Positions 7,552-15,571 of a stretch of DNA of 26,949 nucleotides are shown in pieces. Location: NCBI GenBank assembly GCA_002389675.1, contig DGQF01000045.1:102822-129770 (forward strand), read 5' to 3'. The notes under the pieces were generated by a model. The model was not told the DNA's origin. It saw only the letters and a list, made by a program, of their open reading frames with translations, and ran no database searches. The first letter of the stretch is position 1, and each line of letters opens with the position of its first letter. The translations under genes were made by a program, and so were the position numbers. Origin of the DNA: Gammaproteobacteria bacterium UBA4421. GTDB taxonomy: Bacteria; Pseudomonadota; Gammaproteobacteria; Pseudomonadales; Azotimanducaceae.

Positions 7552-7617
7552 TTTCGCGAAAGGGCGCATAAGCTAGCGCGCTATCTCGTTTGATGCAACA
7601 GACGAAAACACGTGTTT
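7552..7617. promoter_or_regulatory. Cluster of three perfect palindromes in a divergent promoter region
   Basis: Between the MerC-domain gene and the methyltransferase gene lie TTTCGCGAAA (7552-7561), TAGCGCGCTA (7574-7583) and AAACACGTGTTT (7606-7617). All are perfect and uninterrupted. A TATAAA sequence (7617-7622) overlaps the last one, so it could be an operator over a promoter. I cannot name the regulator. Confidence 0.4.
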
Positions 7618-7639
7618 ATAAAATAAAAGTTGGCTGAAT

Positions 7640-8230
7640 ATGAGCAATTATGACAAGGAAAAGTGGAATTCACGGTATGCCAAGGCGGATCGGCAGGCCG
7701 TGAGGCCCGCCAGCGAGCTATTGCAGGCGCATTTGGCTTTAGCTCGTCCCGGGCGCGCGCTGGACGTTGCGTGCGGCACTGGACGCAATGCGCTTTTTTT
7801 GGCGCATCGGGGTTTTACTGTGGATGCCATAGATATTTCCGAGGTCGCTTTAAGTCATGCTAGCGCTCAAGCGGAGGGTCTGCCCGTGCGGTGGTTATGC
7901 CAAGACCTTTTGGCATCGCCTGAAATTCCCCAGTTTGGCTACGATCTGATTATTATGTTTCATTTTGTGGCGCCGACATTGCTTGCTCGCTTAACAGGTC
8001 ATTTATCTCCTGGCGGCTTGCTGATGGTTGAAGAGCACTTGCAGCCCCCTGAAGGTAGAGGAGGCGGCGCAGTCACTGGCCCACATAATCCGCAATACAG
8101 AGTTGGCCCTGGAGAATTGCAACAAGATTTGAATGAATTAGATCTGCTCTTTTTTTATGAAGGTGAGGTGAAGGAGGCGGATGATCGCTCTGCCTGGCTT
8201 TCTCAAGTGATAGTTCGCAATCCAGAATAA
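7640..8230 (+). CDS. Class I SAM-dependent methyltransferase (TehB-like)
   Basis: A small cytoplasmic methyltransferase that uses S-adenosylmethionine. The 196-residue protein carries motif I LDVACGTGRN (41-50), with the ACGxGRNA pattern typical of TehB and related proteins, the motif II acidic region DAIDIS, and a motif IV-like segment around DLIIMFHF. The substrate cannot be inferred; TehB relatives methylate tellurite or selenite, others act on thiols or small molecules. Start at the ATG 7640; the upstream Shine-Dalgarno is poor. The gene diverges from the MerC-domain gene across a palindrome-rich region and is followed by an oxygenase gene that seems to have its own promoter. Confidence 0.85.
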   Translation: MSNYDKEKWNSRYAKADRQAVRPASELLQAHLALARPGRALDVACGTGRNALFLAHRGFTVDAIDISEVALSHASAQAEGLPVRWLCQDLLASPEIPQFGYDLIIMFHFVAPTLLARLTGHLSPGGLLMVEEHLQPPEGRGGGAVTGPHNPQYRVGPGELQQDLNELDLLFFYEGEVKEADDRSAWLSQVIVRNPE

Positions 8231-8256
8231 AGGCCGCTGATGTTTGTTTTTCAACC

Positions 8257-8287
8257 TTGAGCAGGTCGGGAGTCTTTACCGTATACT
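8257..8287 (+). promoter_or_regulatory. Possible promoter of the 2OG oxygenase gene
   Basis: TTGAGC (8257-8262) and TATACT (8282-8287, 5 of 6 to TATAAT) are separated by 19 bases. Transcription would begin near 8294 and leave a leader of about 22 bases before the ATG at 8316. This supports that start over the upstream TTG at 8244, which would precede the transcript start. The spacing is longer than ideal. Confidence 0.4.
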
Positions 8288-8315
8288 GAAATTTTTCGGC
8301 GCAGGCAGAAGGTCT

Positions 8316-9329
8316 ATGCACTCCATTCCAAATGTTGATCTTGCGGCCTATCGATGCTTACCTGAGCAAAGTGAGCAGCGTTCGGCGACGTTGGCAGAAC
8401 TGGCCTATGCGTGCAAAGACCATGGTTTTTTCTTGCTCAGTGGGCATGGGCAAGATGCGCTAATTGATGCCATGTTTGCTCAGTCGAAGTGGTTTTTTGA
8501 TCAACCCAAGTCAGCAAAAATGGCGCTTTATCGTGATGAAAAAAACCCGATGGGGTATTTTGACCGGGAGTTGACAAAGCAGCGCAGGGATTTAAAAGAA
8601 GTTTTTGATTTTAAAGCAGGCGGGCATCTTTCGAGCCATCCGGATCGTCAAATGTGTTGGCCATCTGCTAAGCCCGAGTTTCAAACTGTTCTAAGTCGCT
8701 TTTTTGGTCAGTTCACGATGCTTGCTCAAGAGACAATTACACTGATCTTGACTGCGCTAGGATTGCCTGAAATTCAGGTAGACCAGCACGTTGCTGAGGC
8801 GTTTGGCGAGCGCCACACCAGTGCTGCACGCTTGAATTATTATCCCAGCCAGGACCCGGTGCCTGTGGCGCAACGTAGTGGCGTCAGCGCACTGGGTAAT
8901 ATGGCTTTGCACCATCATACCGATCCAGGAGCGCTTACGCTGTTGATTCAGGATGACCATGGCGGCTTGCAGGCGCGCTCGCGACTGCACGGCTGGCTCG
9001 ATGTTCCGCCTGAGCCAGGCACTATTGTGGTGAATATTGGTGATGTTTTGCAGGTGTGGTCAAACGATCAATGTACAGCGGGTGTGCATCGGGTATTACC
9101 GGTGAATTCGCAGCACGGGCGATACAGTACGCCATTCTTTTTCCAGCCGCGTTATGACGCGCTGATTGAGCCTTGGGTTGAATCAGATCAACCGGCACAT
9201 TATCAACCGTTTTCATGGCGGGATTATATTCGCGGTCGAGTTACGGATAATTTTGCCGACTATGGGGTTGAAGATGTGCAGATTGATCGCTACCGGCTGA
9301 CGGCTGCGCCACCGGTCATTTCGACTTAG
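8316..9329 (+). CDS. 2-oxoglutarate/Fe(II) oxygenase, isopenicillin N synthase family
   Basis: A non-haem iron oxygenase of the plant-type/IPNS-like superfamily, which hydroxylates or desaturates small molecules using 2-oxoglutarate and oxygen. From the ATG at 8316 the protein has 337 residues. An N-terminal DIOX_N-like region covers about 1-120 (CKDHGFFLLSGHG at 33-45). The jelly-roll core carries the iron triad H201-T-D203 (in HHHTDPGALTLL) and H258 (GVHRV), plus the 2OG-binding R269-Y-S271. All expected residues are present, so it should be active. The substrate is unknown and no biosynthetic cluster is adjacent. Its stop overlaps the stop of the convergent cytochrome b561 gene by four bases. 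Confidence 0.9.
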   Translation: MHSIPNVDLAAYRCLPEQSEQRSATLAELAYACKDHGFFLLSGHGQDALIDAMFAQSKWFFDQPKSAKMALYRDEKNPMGYFDRELTKQRRDLKEVFDFKAGGHLSSHPDRQMCWPSAKPEFQTVLSRFFGQFTMLAQETITLILTALGLPEIQVDQHVAEAFGERHTSAARLNYYPSQDPVPVAQRSGVSALGNMALHHHTDPGALTLLIQDDHGGLQARSRLHGWLDVPPEPGTIVVNIGDVLQVWSNDQCTAGVHRVLPVNSQHGRYSTPFFFQPRYDALIEPWVESDQPAHYQPFSWRDYIRGRVTDNFADYGVEDVQIDRYRLTAAPPVIST

Positions 9330-9961
9330 AAAATATAATCATCCAGTGGCGGTGGGGGTGCTAGGTTGACCAGTAAAAATATTGTGGTCACAGCCGCGAG
9401 CATGACCCACAACGCGACCCGAATTCTCGAGTCTTTGATGCCTGCCTGGCGGTTGGCAATGAGCTTGTTACCTGTAAACATGGGACGGACCAAATCCGTT
9501 TTTTTGCCCCATTTGTACCAAGCGATTGCGCAAATATGTAATGCGATAATTATCTGCAGTAATATAAAATTGGTATGGTGGACATAGGCCAGTTTGCCTG
9601 CGATTTCAGCGCTCACAGTGCTGTTGTAAGGCCCCATCCAAAAAATATCATCGCTAACGAACAAGCCGCTTCCGGCTTGTATGGTGACCAGGGCCAGCAT
9701 AATCAGAATCGACCAGCCTCCGGCCGCAGTATGGCCAGCCTCTTTTGAGGGCGCTCTACTGAATAGGTGACGCAGACTTTTTGCGAAGGCGGTGGGAGGC
9801 TGAATAAATTGGCTGAAGCGGGCGTGGCGCGTTCCCAAAAACCCCCAGATGATGCGGAACAGTATCAAGCTTAGGGTGAAGTAGCCGAGCAAAATATGCA
9901 GTTCGGTCCACTCAAAGCCGGCTTCTGCGGTGATCCATGATCCGGTGATAGAAAGAGTCAA
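9326..9961 (-). CDS. Cytochrome b561-type membrane protein (5' end anomalous)
   Basis: A dihaem membrane cytochrome of the Ni-hydrogenase/b561 cytochrome b family, with four or five predicted helices, passing electrons between the quinone pool and a partner. The longest frame with an ordinary start begins at TTG 9961 (211 residues) and keeps histidines in TELHILLGY, YVHHTN and ALHICAI. However, the same frame continues upstream to about 10030 and encodes VWDFPVRAFHWLLTLS, the conserved first helix with its haem-ligand histidine, yet no ATG, GTG or TTG precedes it. Either a rare start (ATT at 10027), a one-base error near 10004-10009, or a truncated gene explains this. It follows a cytochrome c gene. 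Confidence 0.82.
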   Translation of the reverse strand: MTLSITGSWITAEAGFEWTELHILLGYFTLSLILFRIIWGFLGTRHARFSQFIQPPTAFAKSLRHLFSRAPSKEAGHTAAGGWSILIMLALVTIQAGSGLFVSDDIFWMGPYNSTVSAEIAGKLAYVHHTNFILLQIIIALHICAIAWYKWGKKTDLVRPMFTGNKLIANRQAGIKDSRIRVALWVMLAAVTTIFLLVNLAPPPPLDDYIF

Positions 9962-10022
9962 TAACCAGTGAAAGGCGCGTACGGGGAAATCCCATACGCG
10001 CGTTAAACCATCATCACTGGGG

Positions 10023-10487
10023 TTAATTTTGTTCTCTGTAGTTATCGTGGCAGGCTTTGCACGAGCCGCCGAGTGCGCCGAAAGCTTTCATAACAGCACC
10101 CTGACCGTCCGCAGTTGCAGCGGCCAGGTTGCTCGCCGCCTGGGCAGAAGCCGCGGCCTTCTCGGAAAAGTCTTCATAATCTTCCCAGATGGAGTCGAGT
10201 GCCTCGGTGTCAAGGTCAAAAGCCGAGGTGTCGCGCTGGAATACGTGGGGGATCATGGGTAGCAAGGTTGCGATTTGTTCCGCATTGTTTTTGACAACGT
10301 CGCCATCGTAGGGCAACTGTTGCCGAACCATACCCAAGATAGGACCAAAGTAGCTGACCACAACTTTTAGCAAGCCTTGGCGGGTTTCAGCGGCTGCTTG
10401 AGCACGCTCATCATCGCTGGCGGCAAAAGTCAGGGGCGCGGTGATCAGGAGCGCGGAAAAGATCAGGGAAAAAAGTAACTTAGGCAT
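10023..10487 (-). CDS. Class II cytochrome c (c'/c556-type), periplasmic
   Basis: A soluble periplasmic four-helix-bundle cytochrome for electron transfer. The 154-residue precursor has a signal peptide (about 1-22, ending TFA-AS) and a single C-terminal haem motif C143-K-A-C146-H147, the class II placement. M53 in the first mature helix could be the second axial ligand, as in c556. The frame is open nine codons further upstream, but the ATG at 10487 has GGAG five bases before it and gives a proper signal peptide, so it is the start. The stop overlaps the region where the b561 gene should start, so the two form an electron-transfer pair. Confidence 0.92.
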   Translation of the reverse strand: MPKLLFSLIFSALLITAPLTFAASDDERAQAAAETRQGLLKVVVSYFGPILGMVRQQLPYDGDVVKNNAEQIATLLPMIPHVFQRDTSAFDLDTEALDSIWEDYEDFSEKAAASAQAASNLAAATADGQGAVMKAFGALGGSCKACHDNYREQN

Positions 10488-10492
10488 CAGTA

Positions 10493-10496
10493 CTCC
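10493..10496 (-). promoter_or_regulatory. Shine-Dalgarno deciding the cytochrome c start
   Basis: On the minus strand GGAG lies five bases before the ATG at 10487. It rules in this start over the longer frame beginning at 10514, where no such site is seen. Confidence 0.7.
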
Positions 10497-10691
10497 AAAA
10501 AGAACAAAAAACAAGCTAACTCTAGAGAGAATCGAAACGAGATGAAAGTGCCGCTTGATCTTTTGCCGACGCAGCGGACGATTTCGAAGGCCGGTAGATC
10601 AATTGTTATATGAGTCGCATTTGACCAAACACTAACAGGGCAATTCGTGATCGAGTATAGTGATTTGAACAGTCGAACGGGCGAAGTAATT

Positions 10692-11564
10692 ATGAACGAT
10701 GGGATGGTAGGCACCTTAGGAATTTTGGGCGCGCTGCTCGTGGCTAGCGGCATCACATGGGGGGGAAGTTTTGAAGGTGCGGTTATTGCAGGGTGGCCGG
10801 TTTTTCTGTTGTGCGGAATCTTTGCGTTTTTAGTGCAGTGGTGTGTTTTTGTCCACGCGTGGTGGCAACATACTGAAATTTATTTTGACCTCACGGGTAG
10901 CCTTACTTATATCGTGATGGTCGTCAGCGGCGCCCTATTGAGCGGCGCGAACGATTTGCGCAGTTTGGTTTTGGTGGCACTGGTTGTCGTTTGGGCGCTC
11001 CGCTTGGGGTCGTTTTTGTTCAAGCGGGTTAAGCAAGCGGGAGAGGATCGTCGCTTTCGTAGCATGAAATATTCATTCCCAATTTTTCTCATGACTTGGA
11101 CCTTGCAGGCTGCATGGGTCTTGGTCACCGCAAGCTGTGCACTGGCTGCAATTACCGCTCAATCGGATGTTGCGATCGATGTGTTCTTTGGGCTGGGTTT
11201 ACTGGTTTGGATCGCTGGCTTTGCAATTGAAATCGTCGCCGATCGACAGAAATCGGCGTTCAAGGAAAATCCCAATAACGCGCACCAGTTTATTTCAGAG
11301 GGGCTTTGGGCGTGGTCGAGGCATCCAAACTATTTTGGCGAAATAGTATTGTGGTTAGGTGTTGCGATAATTGCCTTTCCGGCGCTCGTAGGGTGGCAGC
11401 TGTTGACCTTGATTTCGCCGCTGTTTGTGGTCATCTTACTGACTTATATCAGTGGCGTGCGAATGCTCGAAAATCGGGCAAATAAAACTTGGGGTGATGA
11501 TCCTGATTATCAGGCTTACAAGAGAAATACGCCGGTGTTGATGCTTTGGCCGCCCAAGTCGTGA
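10692..11564 (+). CDS. DUF1295 membrane protein, steroid 5-alpha-reductase-like
   Basis: An integral inner-membrane protein of the DUF1295 family, related to steroid 5-alpha reductases and isoprenylcysteine methyltransferases. From the ATG at 10692 it has 290 residues and about seven hydrophobic segments. The family signature GLWAWSRHPNYFGE (204-217), the nucleotide- or cofactor-site region of this superfamily, is intact, and the C-terminal TWGDDPDYQAYKRNTP stretch is also typical. A GTG start at 10647 is possible, but a TATAGT (10656-10661) that could serve as -10 lies downstream of it. Substrate unknown. It diverges from the cytochrome c gene and is not obviously linked to other genes. Confidence 0.88.
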   Translation: MNDGMVGTLGILGALLVASGITWGGSFEGAVIAGWPVFLLCGIFAFLVQWCVFVHAWWQHTEIYFDLTGSLTYIVMVVSGALLSGANDLRSLVLVALVVVWALRLGSFLFKRVKQAGEDRRFRSMKYSFPIFLMTWTLQAAWVLVTASCALAAITAQSDVAIDVFFGLGLLVWIAGFAIEIVADRQKSAFKENPNNAHQFISEGLWAWSRHPNYFGEIVLWLGVAIIAFPALVGWQLLTLISPLFVVILLTYISGVRMLENRANKTWGDDPDYQAYKRNTPVLMLWPPKS

Positions 11565-11604
11565 GCCCGCTAGGGCAAGGTGGCCTGTCTTTGAACCGAT
11601 GGGA

Positions 11605-12825
11605 TTACTGCTGATTTTTCGGTAGCTGTCGCAGATTGGCAATAAATAAAACCAGCGCCGTAAGAGTGAGTCCAGCTGCGATAAGGAATGCGACCCCTGG
11701 GAAGTAGATTGGCGTTTGGTCGCCGGTAAATAATGCAAAGCTTTGGGTCATTAAAAGCGGACCAATCACCGCGCTGATGCTGCCGATGCTTGCATTGATA
11801 CCTTGCAGTTCACCCTGTTCGTTCACAGGCACCTGATTAGACATAATACCCGCCACAGCAGGACCGATAAAACCGGCAAAAGCCGAGACGAAGCACCACA
11901 AATAGAGGGTCTGGGTAGAGGACGCAAAGGCAATGCCAATGAACGCCGCGGCTGCCGCGGTCATACCGATAACAGCGGTCTTGGCTGAACCCCACTTGGG
12001 GATCACGATACGGATTAGATATCCTTGCACAAATGCCATCATCAAACCCACTAAACCCATAGAAAGACCCACATCAAAAGGCGTCCAGTTGAACTTTTCG
12101 ATGGTATAAAAATTCCAGTTCGAGGGATAAACGTGATGGCCGATGTTATAGATAAACATGACGATGATCAGGCCAATAAGCACGGGGTATTTTTTCAGTT
12201 GAGCCAGCATCCCGATTGGATTGGCACGACGCCAGTTGAACGGGCGCCGTTGATCAATCGAAAGCGTCTCTTGCAGCACAAAGAAGCCATAAACTGTGTT
12301 CGCGGCGGCCAAAGCTGCGGCGGCAAAAAATGGCGCACGAATATCCCATTCTCCGAGCAAACCGCCGATGCTTGGTCCGAAAATGAAGCCAAGCCCAAAT
12401 GCCATACCCAGCAAACCGAAATTTTGCGCCCGTTGCTCGGGAGGGCTGACGTCGGCAATCAGGGCGTTTGCCGTTGCGTAGGTTGCACTGGTAATCCCTG
12501 TAAGAATGCGGCCGATGAACAGTACCCAAAGTGTTGTCGCCAGGCCGGCAATCAAGTAATTGAGGCTGTAAGCAAAAAGTGAAATCAACAGCACGTTGCG
12601 GCGGCCATAGCGGTCGCTTAGATTGCCAATAATGGGTGCGAAGAGAAACTGTAGGGACGCGTAGCAGACGATTAGATATCCGGCGATAGAAGAAGTGGCA
12701 GATAGACTATCACCGGTCAAATGCATCAGAAATTCTGGCAGAACGGGCATAATGACGCCAAATCCCAGGGTGTCGATGAATACTGTGATCGTGACAAAGG
12801 TTAACGTGTGACGTTGATTTGCCAT
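11605..12825 (-). CDS. MFS exporter of the TCR/Tet family
   Basis: A 12-helix major facilitator of the drug:H+ antiporter type, resembling TetA-class efflux proteins. The 406-residue protein begins with FIDTLGFGVIMPVLP (16-30), has the motif A loop GNLSDRYGRR (67-76) between helices 2 and 3, and the antiporter motif C-like GFIFGPSIGGLLG in helix 5. The open frame extends 19 codons upstream, but that part overlaps the acyltransferase gene and lacks family similarity; the ATG at 12825 begins seven bases after its stop, so the genes are probably co-transcribed. The transported substrate is unknown. TetA-like sequence alone does not show tetracycline resistance. Confidence 0.9.
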   Translation of the reverse strand: MANQRHTLTFVTITVFIDTLGFGVIMPVLPEFLMHLTGDSLSATSSIAGYLIVCYASLQFLFAPIIGNLSDRYGRRNVLLISLFAYSLNYLIAGLATTLWVLFIGRILTGITSATYATANALIADVSPPEQRAQNFGLLGMAFGLGFIFGPSIGGLLGEWDIRAPFFAAAALAAANTVYGFFVLQETLSIDQRRPFNWRRANPIGMLAQLKKYPVLIGLIIVMFIYNIGHHVYPSNWNFYTIEKFNWTPFDVGLSMGLVGLMMAFVQGYLIRIVIPKWGSAKTAVIGMTAAAAAFIGIAFASSTQTLYLWCFVSAFAGFIGPAVAGIMSNQVPVNEQGELQGINASIGSISAVIGPLLMTQSFALFTGDQTPIYFPGVAFLIAAGLTLTALVLFIANLRQLPKNQQ

Positions 12826-12832
12826 GTTTGCG

Positions 12833-13423
12833 TCAAGCGCCTTTGATGCTGCCTGTTGACGCATCCTGCTGAACGCGCTCAAGTGTTTGGGTGGGGTCGC
12901 GGGTGTCGGTAATTAAGGTTGTGAAGGTGATTAACTTCTGTCTGTAGTGGATCACAGCGGGTTGTATAGGGACATCAGCAGCTTTTGCGATTAACGCAAA
13001 CCCACTGCGCCACGTATGCACTTTTTTTCGGGTACCTTCCGGTGCAATGCCTAAAATCATTTTGGGGGCGCTGGCAAATAGGGCAGCCATCTGGTCTACC
13101 AATCCCGAAGGTGTGCTGCGATCCACAGGAATGCCGCCGAAGGCCCGCACGATTATCCCTAAGGGAAACCTGAATAGTGAGGCTTTGGCCAAATAATTAC
13201 ATTTAAAGCCAAGGCTCATGATGACGCAGACGGTAAGAATGAAGTCAAAATTTGAACTGTGCGGCGCAACCGCGATGATGAATTTAGGTGCGTTGGGTAA
13301 TGTTCCTTGAATCCGCCAGCCCAGGCTGCGCAAGATCGTTCTGCCCAGCCACCGAGTGACGGCATTGCCGCCGGGGGGCACTTGATTGCCAATAACTTGC
13401 CACTTAATGTTGTGTTGCCTCAC
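12833..13423 (-). CDS. Lysophospholipid acyltransferase family protein (PlsC-like)
   Basis: A membrane-associated acyltransferase of the 1-acyl-glycerol-3-phosphate acyltransferase superfamily. The 196-residue protein has the catalytic HX4D motif H55-SSNF-D60, the acceptor-binding GGIPVDR (96-102), EGTRKK (129-134) and VPIQPAVI (151-158), all in the expected order. It is shorter than classical PlsC (about 240) and belongs to a small variant widespread in Proteobacteria, so the acyl acceptor is uncertain. The start is GTG at 13423; no ATG is available upstream before a stop, and the ribosome-binding site is weak. It is followed after seven bases by the MFS exporter gene. Confidence 0.88.
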   Translation of the reverse strand: MRQHNIKWQVIGNQVPPGGNAVTRWLGRTILRSLGWRIQGTLPNAPKFIIAVAPHSSNFDFILTVCVIMSLGFKCNYLAKASLFRFPLGIIVRAFGGIPVDRSTPSGLVDQMAALFASAPKMILGIAPEGTRKKVHTWRSGFALIAKAADVPIQPAVIHYRQKLITFTTLITDTRDPTQTLERVQQDASTGSIKGA

Positions 13424-13510
13424 TGAGTTTGGGGTTGTGCTGTGTCGCGATTAACCTGACGTTGCGGCTAAGCGCATGGGGCTGGCTGCGCGCACAGTTT
13501 GGGGTGCGAA

Positions 13511-14284
13511 TCAGTCAATCATCGCAACGCATCTTGTCCACCCCGCTGAGGCGCCTTTGATTTTGACCGGGAAACAAGCCACAGTAAAATTATTAGCGGG
13601 CAGTGCGGCTAAATTGCTCAATTTTTCCATTTGCCAGTAGGGGATCTCTCTGCCGGCTTTGTGTCCCTCCCAGATGATGCTGGGGTCTGGGTTCTCGGCC
13701 CAGCGCTTGGCGGTATGATTAAATGGTGCATCCCAAGACCAACCGTCTGTGCCGACTACCCGCACGCCTCTTTCCGTCAAGTAAAGCGTGGCTTCTCGGC
13801 CCATGCCGCAGCCTGCATCAACGTATCCTGGCTGGCCAAAAATGTCTCCCGCTCGAGTATTGACCAAGACAATATCAAGTGGTTGCAAGGCGTGCTCAAT
13901 ACGATCTAACTCGGCTTCAATATCTGCCGCTGTCACCAGATAACCATCGTCAAAATGCCTGAAATCTAATTTGACTCCGGGTTTGAAGCAATACTCCAGC
14001 GGTGTCTCGTCTATGGTTGGCGCCCGGTCGCTGCCGTTATTGGTTGTGCTATGGAAATGCCACGGCGCGTCCATGTGGGTGCCGTTGTGGGTTGAAAGGG
14101 TAATGGTTTCTACAGCCCAACCTTCCCCGTCAGGAAGATCTTGTGGCTTGAGTCCTGGGAAAAAATGCGTCAAGCCATTTGCGGTTTGCTGGTGATTAAG
14201 ATAGTCAATTTTTGGGCTGCCGCCGGGATGATCGGTGTGGATGTTGTTATCGATGTCTACGGATAAGTCAATGAATTGCGGCAC
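13511..14284 (-). CDS. Cyclase-family metal-dependent hydrolase (kynurenine-formamidase-like)
   Basis: A member of the bacterial cyclase/arylformamidase fold, which uses metal to hydrolyse amide or ester bonds or to cyclise polyketides. The 257-residue protein carries the defining motif HNGTHMDAPWHF (66-77), with metal-ligand candidates H66, H70, D72 and H76. Length and fold match the family. It is not next to kynurenine pathway genes, so the substrate is not assigned. The start is GTG at 14284, supported by GGAG six bases upstream. The gene diverges from the AlkC-like gene; an 86-base gap separates it from the acyltransferase gene. Confidence 0.87.
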   Translation of the reverse strand: MPQFIDLSVDIDNNIHTDHPGGSPKIDYLNHQQTANGLTHFFPGLKPQDLPDGEGWAVETITLSTHNGTHMDAPWHFHSTTNNGSDRAPTIDETPLEYCFKPGVKLDFRHFDDGYLVTAADIEAELDRIEHALQPLDIVLVNTRAGDIFGQPGYVDAGCGMGREATLYLTERGVRVVGTDGWSWDAPFNHTAKRWAENPDPSIIWEGHKAGREIPYWQMEKLSNLAALPANNFTVACFPVKIKGASAGWTRCVAMID

Positions 14285-14303
14285 AGCGTGCTCCGAATAA
14301 AAA

Positions 14304-14332
14304 TTGTTTTGTTAAACTTTGGCCGCTAATAC
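14304..14332 (+). promoter_or_regulatory. Possible promoter of the AlkC-like gene
   Basis: In the 62-base divergent gap, TTGTTT (14304-14309) and TAATAC (14327-14332) are separated by 17 bases; shifting by one gives AATACT, 4 of 6 to the -10 consensus. The transcript would have a leader of only about eight bases. Weak evidence. Confidence 0.25.
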
Positions 14333-14346
14333 TAGAACAGTGACCT

Positions 14347-15480
14347 ATGAGCATCAAAGCGCAAAAGAAGTTTTTCTTAAAAGACCAACTGTTTAACGCG
14401 CAAACGGTCCAGAGGTTGGCGCGAGCGGTGAAGGCTTCTCATGCTGATTTCAACGAAGATAATTTTGTCGCGCAGGCGCTGCTGCGGTTTCCTGACTTAG
14501 AGCTTAAAGCGCGGATTCATCATTTGGTGTTTTGCCTGGGTCAACAATTGCCGGCAGATTTCAATCAAGCCGTTGCTATTCTGAGGGCGGCGTTGCCGCC
14601 ACCATTAGATCCGAAATTGACGGATAATGACTTTGGCGATTTCATCTGGGTGGTGCCTGGAGAATATATTGCAGCGCATGGATGTCGGGAAGCCCATTTA
14701 GAGGTCGCGCTTGCTTTTTTGCGCGAGGCAACGCAGCGTTTTTCCTCTGAATTTGCACTCAGGCCTTTTTTGCAAAACTACCCAGCGCAGACTCTGGCCC
14801 ACGTGCGGCAATGGGCGCTAGATGATAATTATCATGTCAGGCGTTTGGCCAGTGAGGGCACGCGCCCTTTTCTGCCCTGGGCGCAGCGTGTGGTACTGCC
14901 GCTGTCTACGCTTGCAGACATCCTCGAGCACCTATATTTCGATGACACCCGCTATGTCACGCGTTCGGTGGCTAATGCGTTAAACGATATCAGTAAAATT
15001 GATGCACAGCAGGCGCTGGACCTTATTGAAATGTGGGGCTCCCGCGGTCAGCAGCGTGCGGATGAGTTCGATTGGATGGCTCGGCATGCGTTGCGTTCGT
15101 TGCTCAAAGCTGATCATCCGCGTGCGCTTGCCGTATGTGGTTATGCGCCCCACCCGGAGCTAGATTGTTTCAATGTTCAGGTCGACTCTGAGGTGCGATT
15201 GGGTGAATCCTTGAATTGGTCGGCTGAGATTCTTTCGCATGTCCGTCAGAAATTGCGGATAACGTTGCGGCTGTATTTTCGCAAGGCCAATGGGCGTCAT
15301 TCCGTTAAAGTTTTTGCGGTAAAAGACGTGACCGTCGAGCCCGGTGAGCGAAAGAGATTAAGCAAACCCGTGGGTTTTAAACCGATGACCACGAGAGCGC
15401 TTTATCCGGGCACGCATTATTTTGAAATGGTTGTGAATGGCGCCAGGCAAGAAAAATTTGCGTTCGAGCTGCGCAGTTAG
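14347..15480 (+). CDS. AlkC-type DNA alkylation repair glycosylase with C-terminal Ig-like region
   Basis: AlkC/AlkD-family enzymes are HEAT-like-repeat DNA glycosylases that remove cationic alkylated bases such as 3-methyladenine without flipping them. In this 377-residue protein, helical repeats fill about 10-260, with the characteristic HVRRLASEGTRPFLPW (163-178) and ARHALRSLLK (245-254). Residues about 272-377 change to a beta-rich segment (LRITLRLYF, KVFAVKDVTVEPGE, YFEMVVNGARQEKFAFEL), consistent with the immunoglobulin-like domain described for some AlkC proteins. Start at ATG 14347; the Shine-Dalgarno is weak. It stands alone between a divergent cyclase gene and the convergent NAD kinase gene. 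I see no adaptive-response (Ada) box by eye. Confidence 0.85.
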   Translation: MSIKAQKKFFLKDQLFNAQTVQRLARAVKASHADFNEDNFVAQALLRFPDLELKARIHHLVFCLGQQLPADFNQAVAILRAALPPPLDPKLTDNDFGDFIWVVPGEYIAAHGCREAHLEVALAFLREATQRFSSEFALRPFLQNYPAQTLAHVRQWALDDNYHVRRLASEGTRPFLPWAQRVVLPLSTLADILEHLYFDDTRYVTRSVANALNDISKIDAQQALDLIEMWGSRGQQRADEFDWMARHALRSLLKADHPRALAVCGYAPHPELDCFNVQVDSEVRLGESLNWSAEILSHVRQKLRITLRLYFRKANGRHSVKVFAVKDVTVEPGERKRLSKPVGFKPMTTRALYPGTHYFEMVVNGARQEKFAFELRS

Positions 15481-15571
15481 CCGACCTAATGCGCAGCCGG
15501 AGCCCCGAGCATCGTTGTCATGAGGCCTTCAGTCGGAGGTTGCAGGTCAAGCATGGCTTCCTGCCAAGGGG

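Noticed and set aside
11566..11580. Short GCCC/GGGC hairpin in the convergent gap after the DUF1295 gene
   Set aside because: A four-pair stem without a T-run is too weak to call a terminator.
11605..12825. Tetracycline resistance gene
   Set aside because: The protein is of the TetA-like MFS type, but no tetR lies next to it and the sequence does not identify a substrate.
13426..13505. Direct repeat AGTTTGGGGT at 13426-13435 and 13496-13505 between the acyltransferase and cyclase genes
   Set aside because: Only two copies, 70 bases apart, with no mobile-element features; a repeat of this length is expected by chance.
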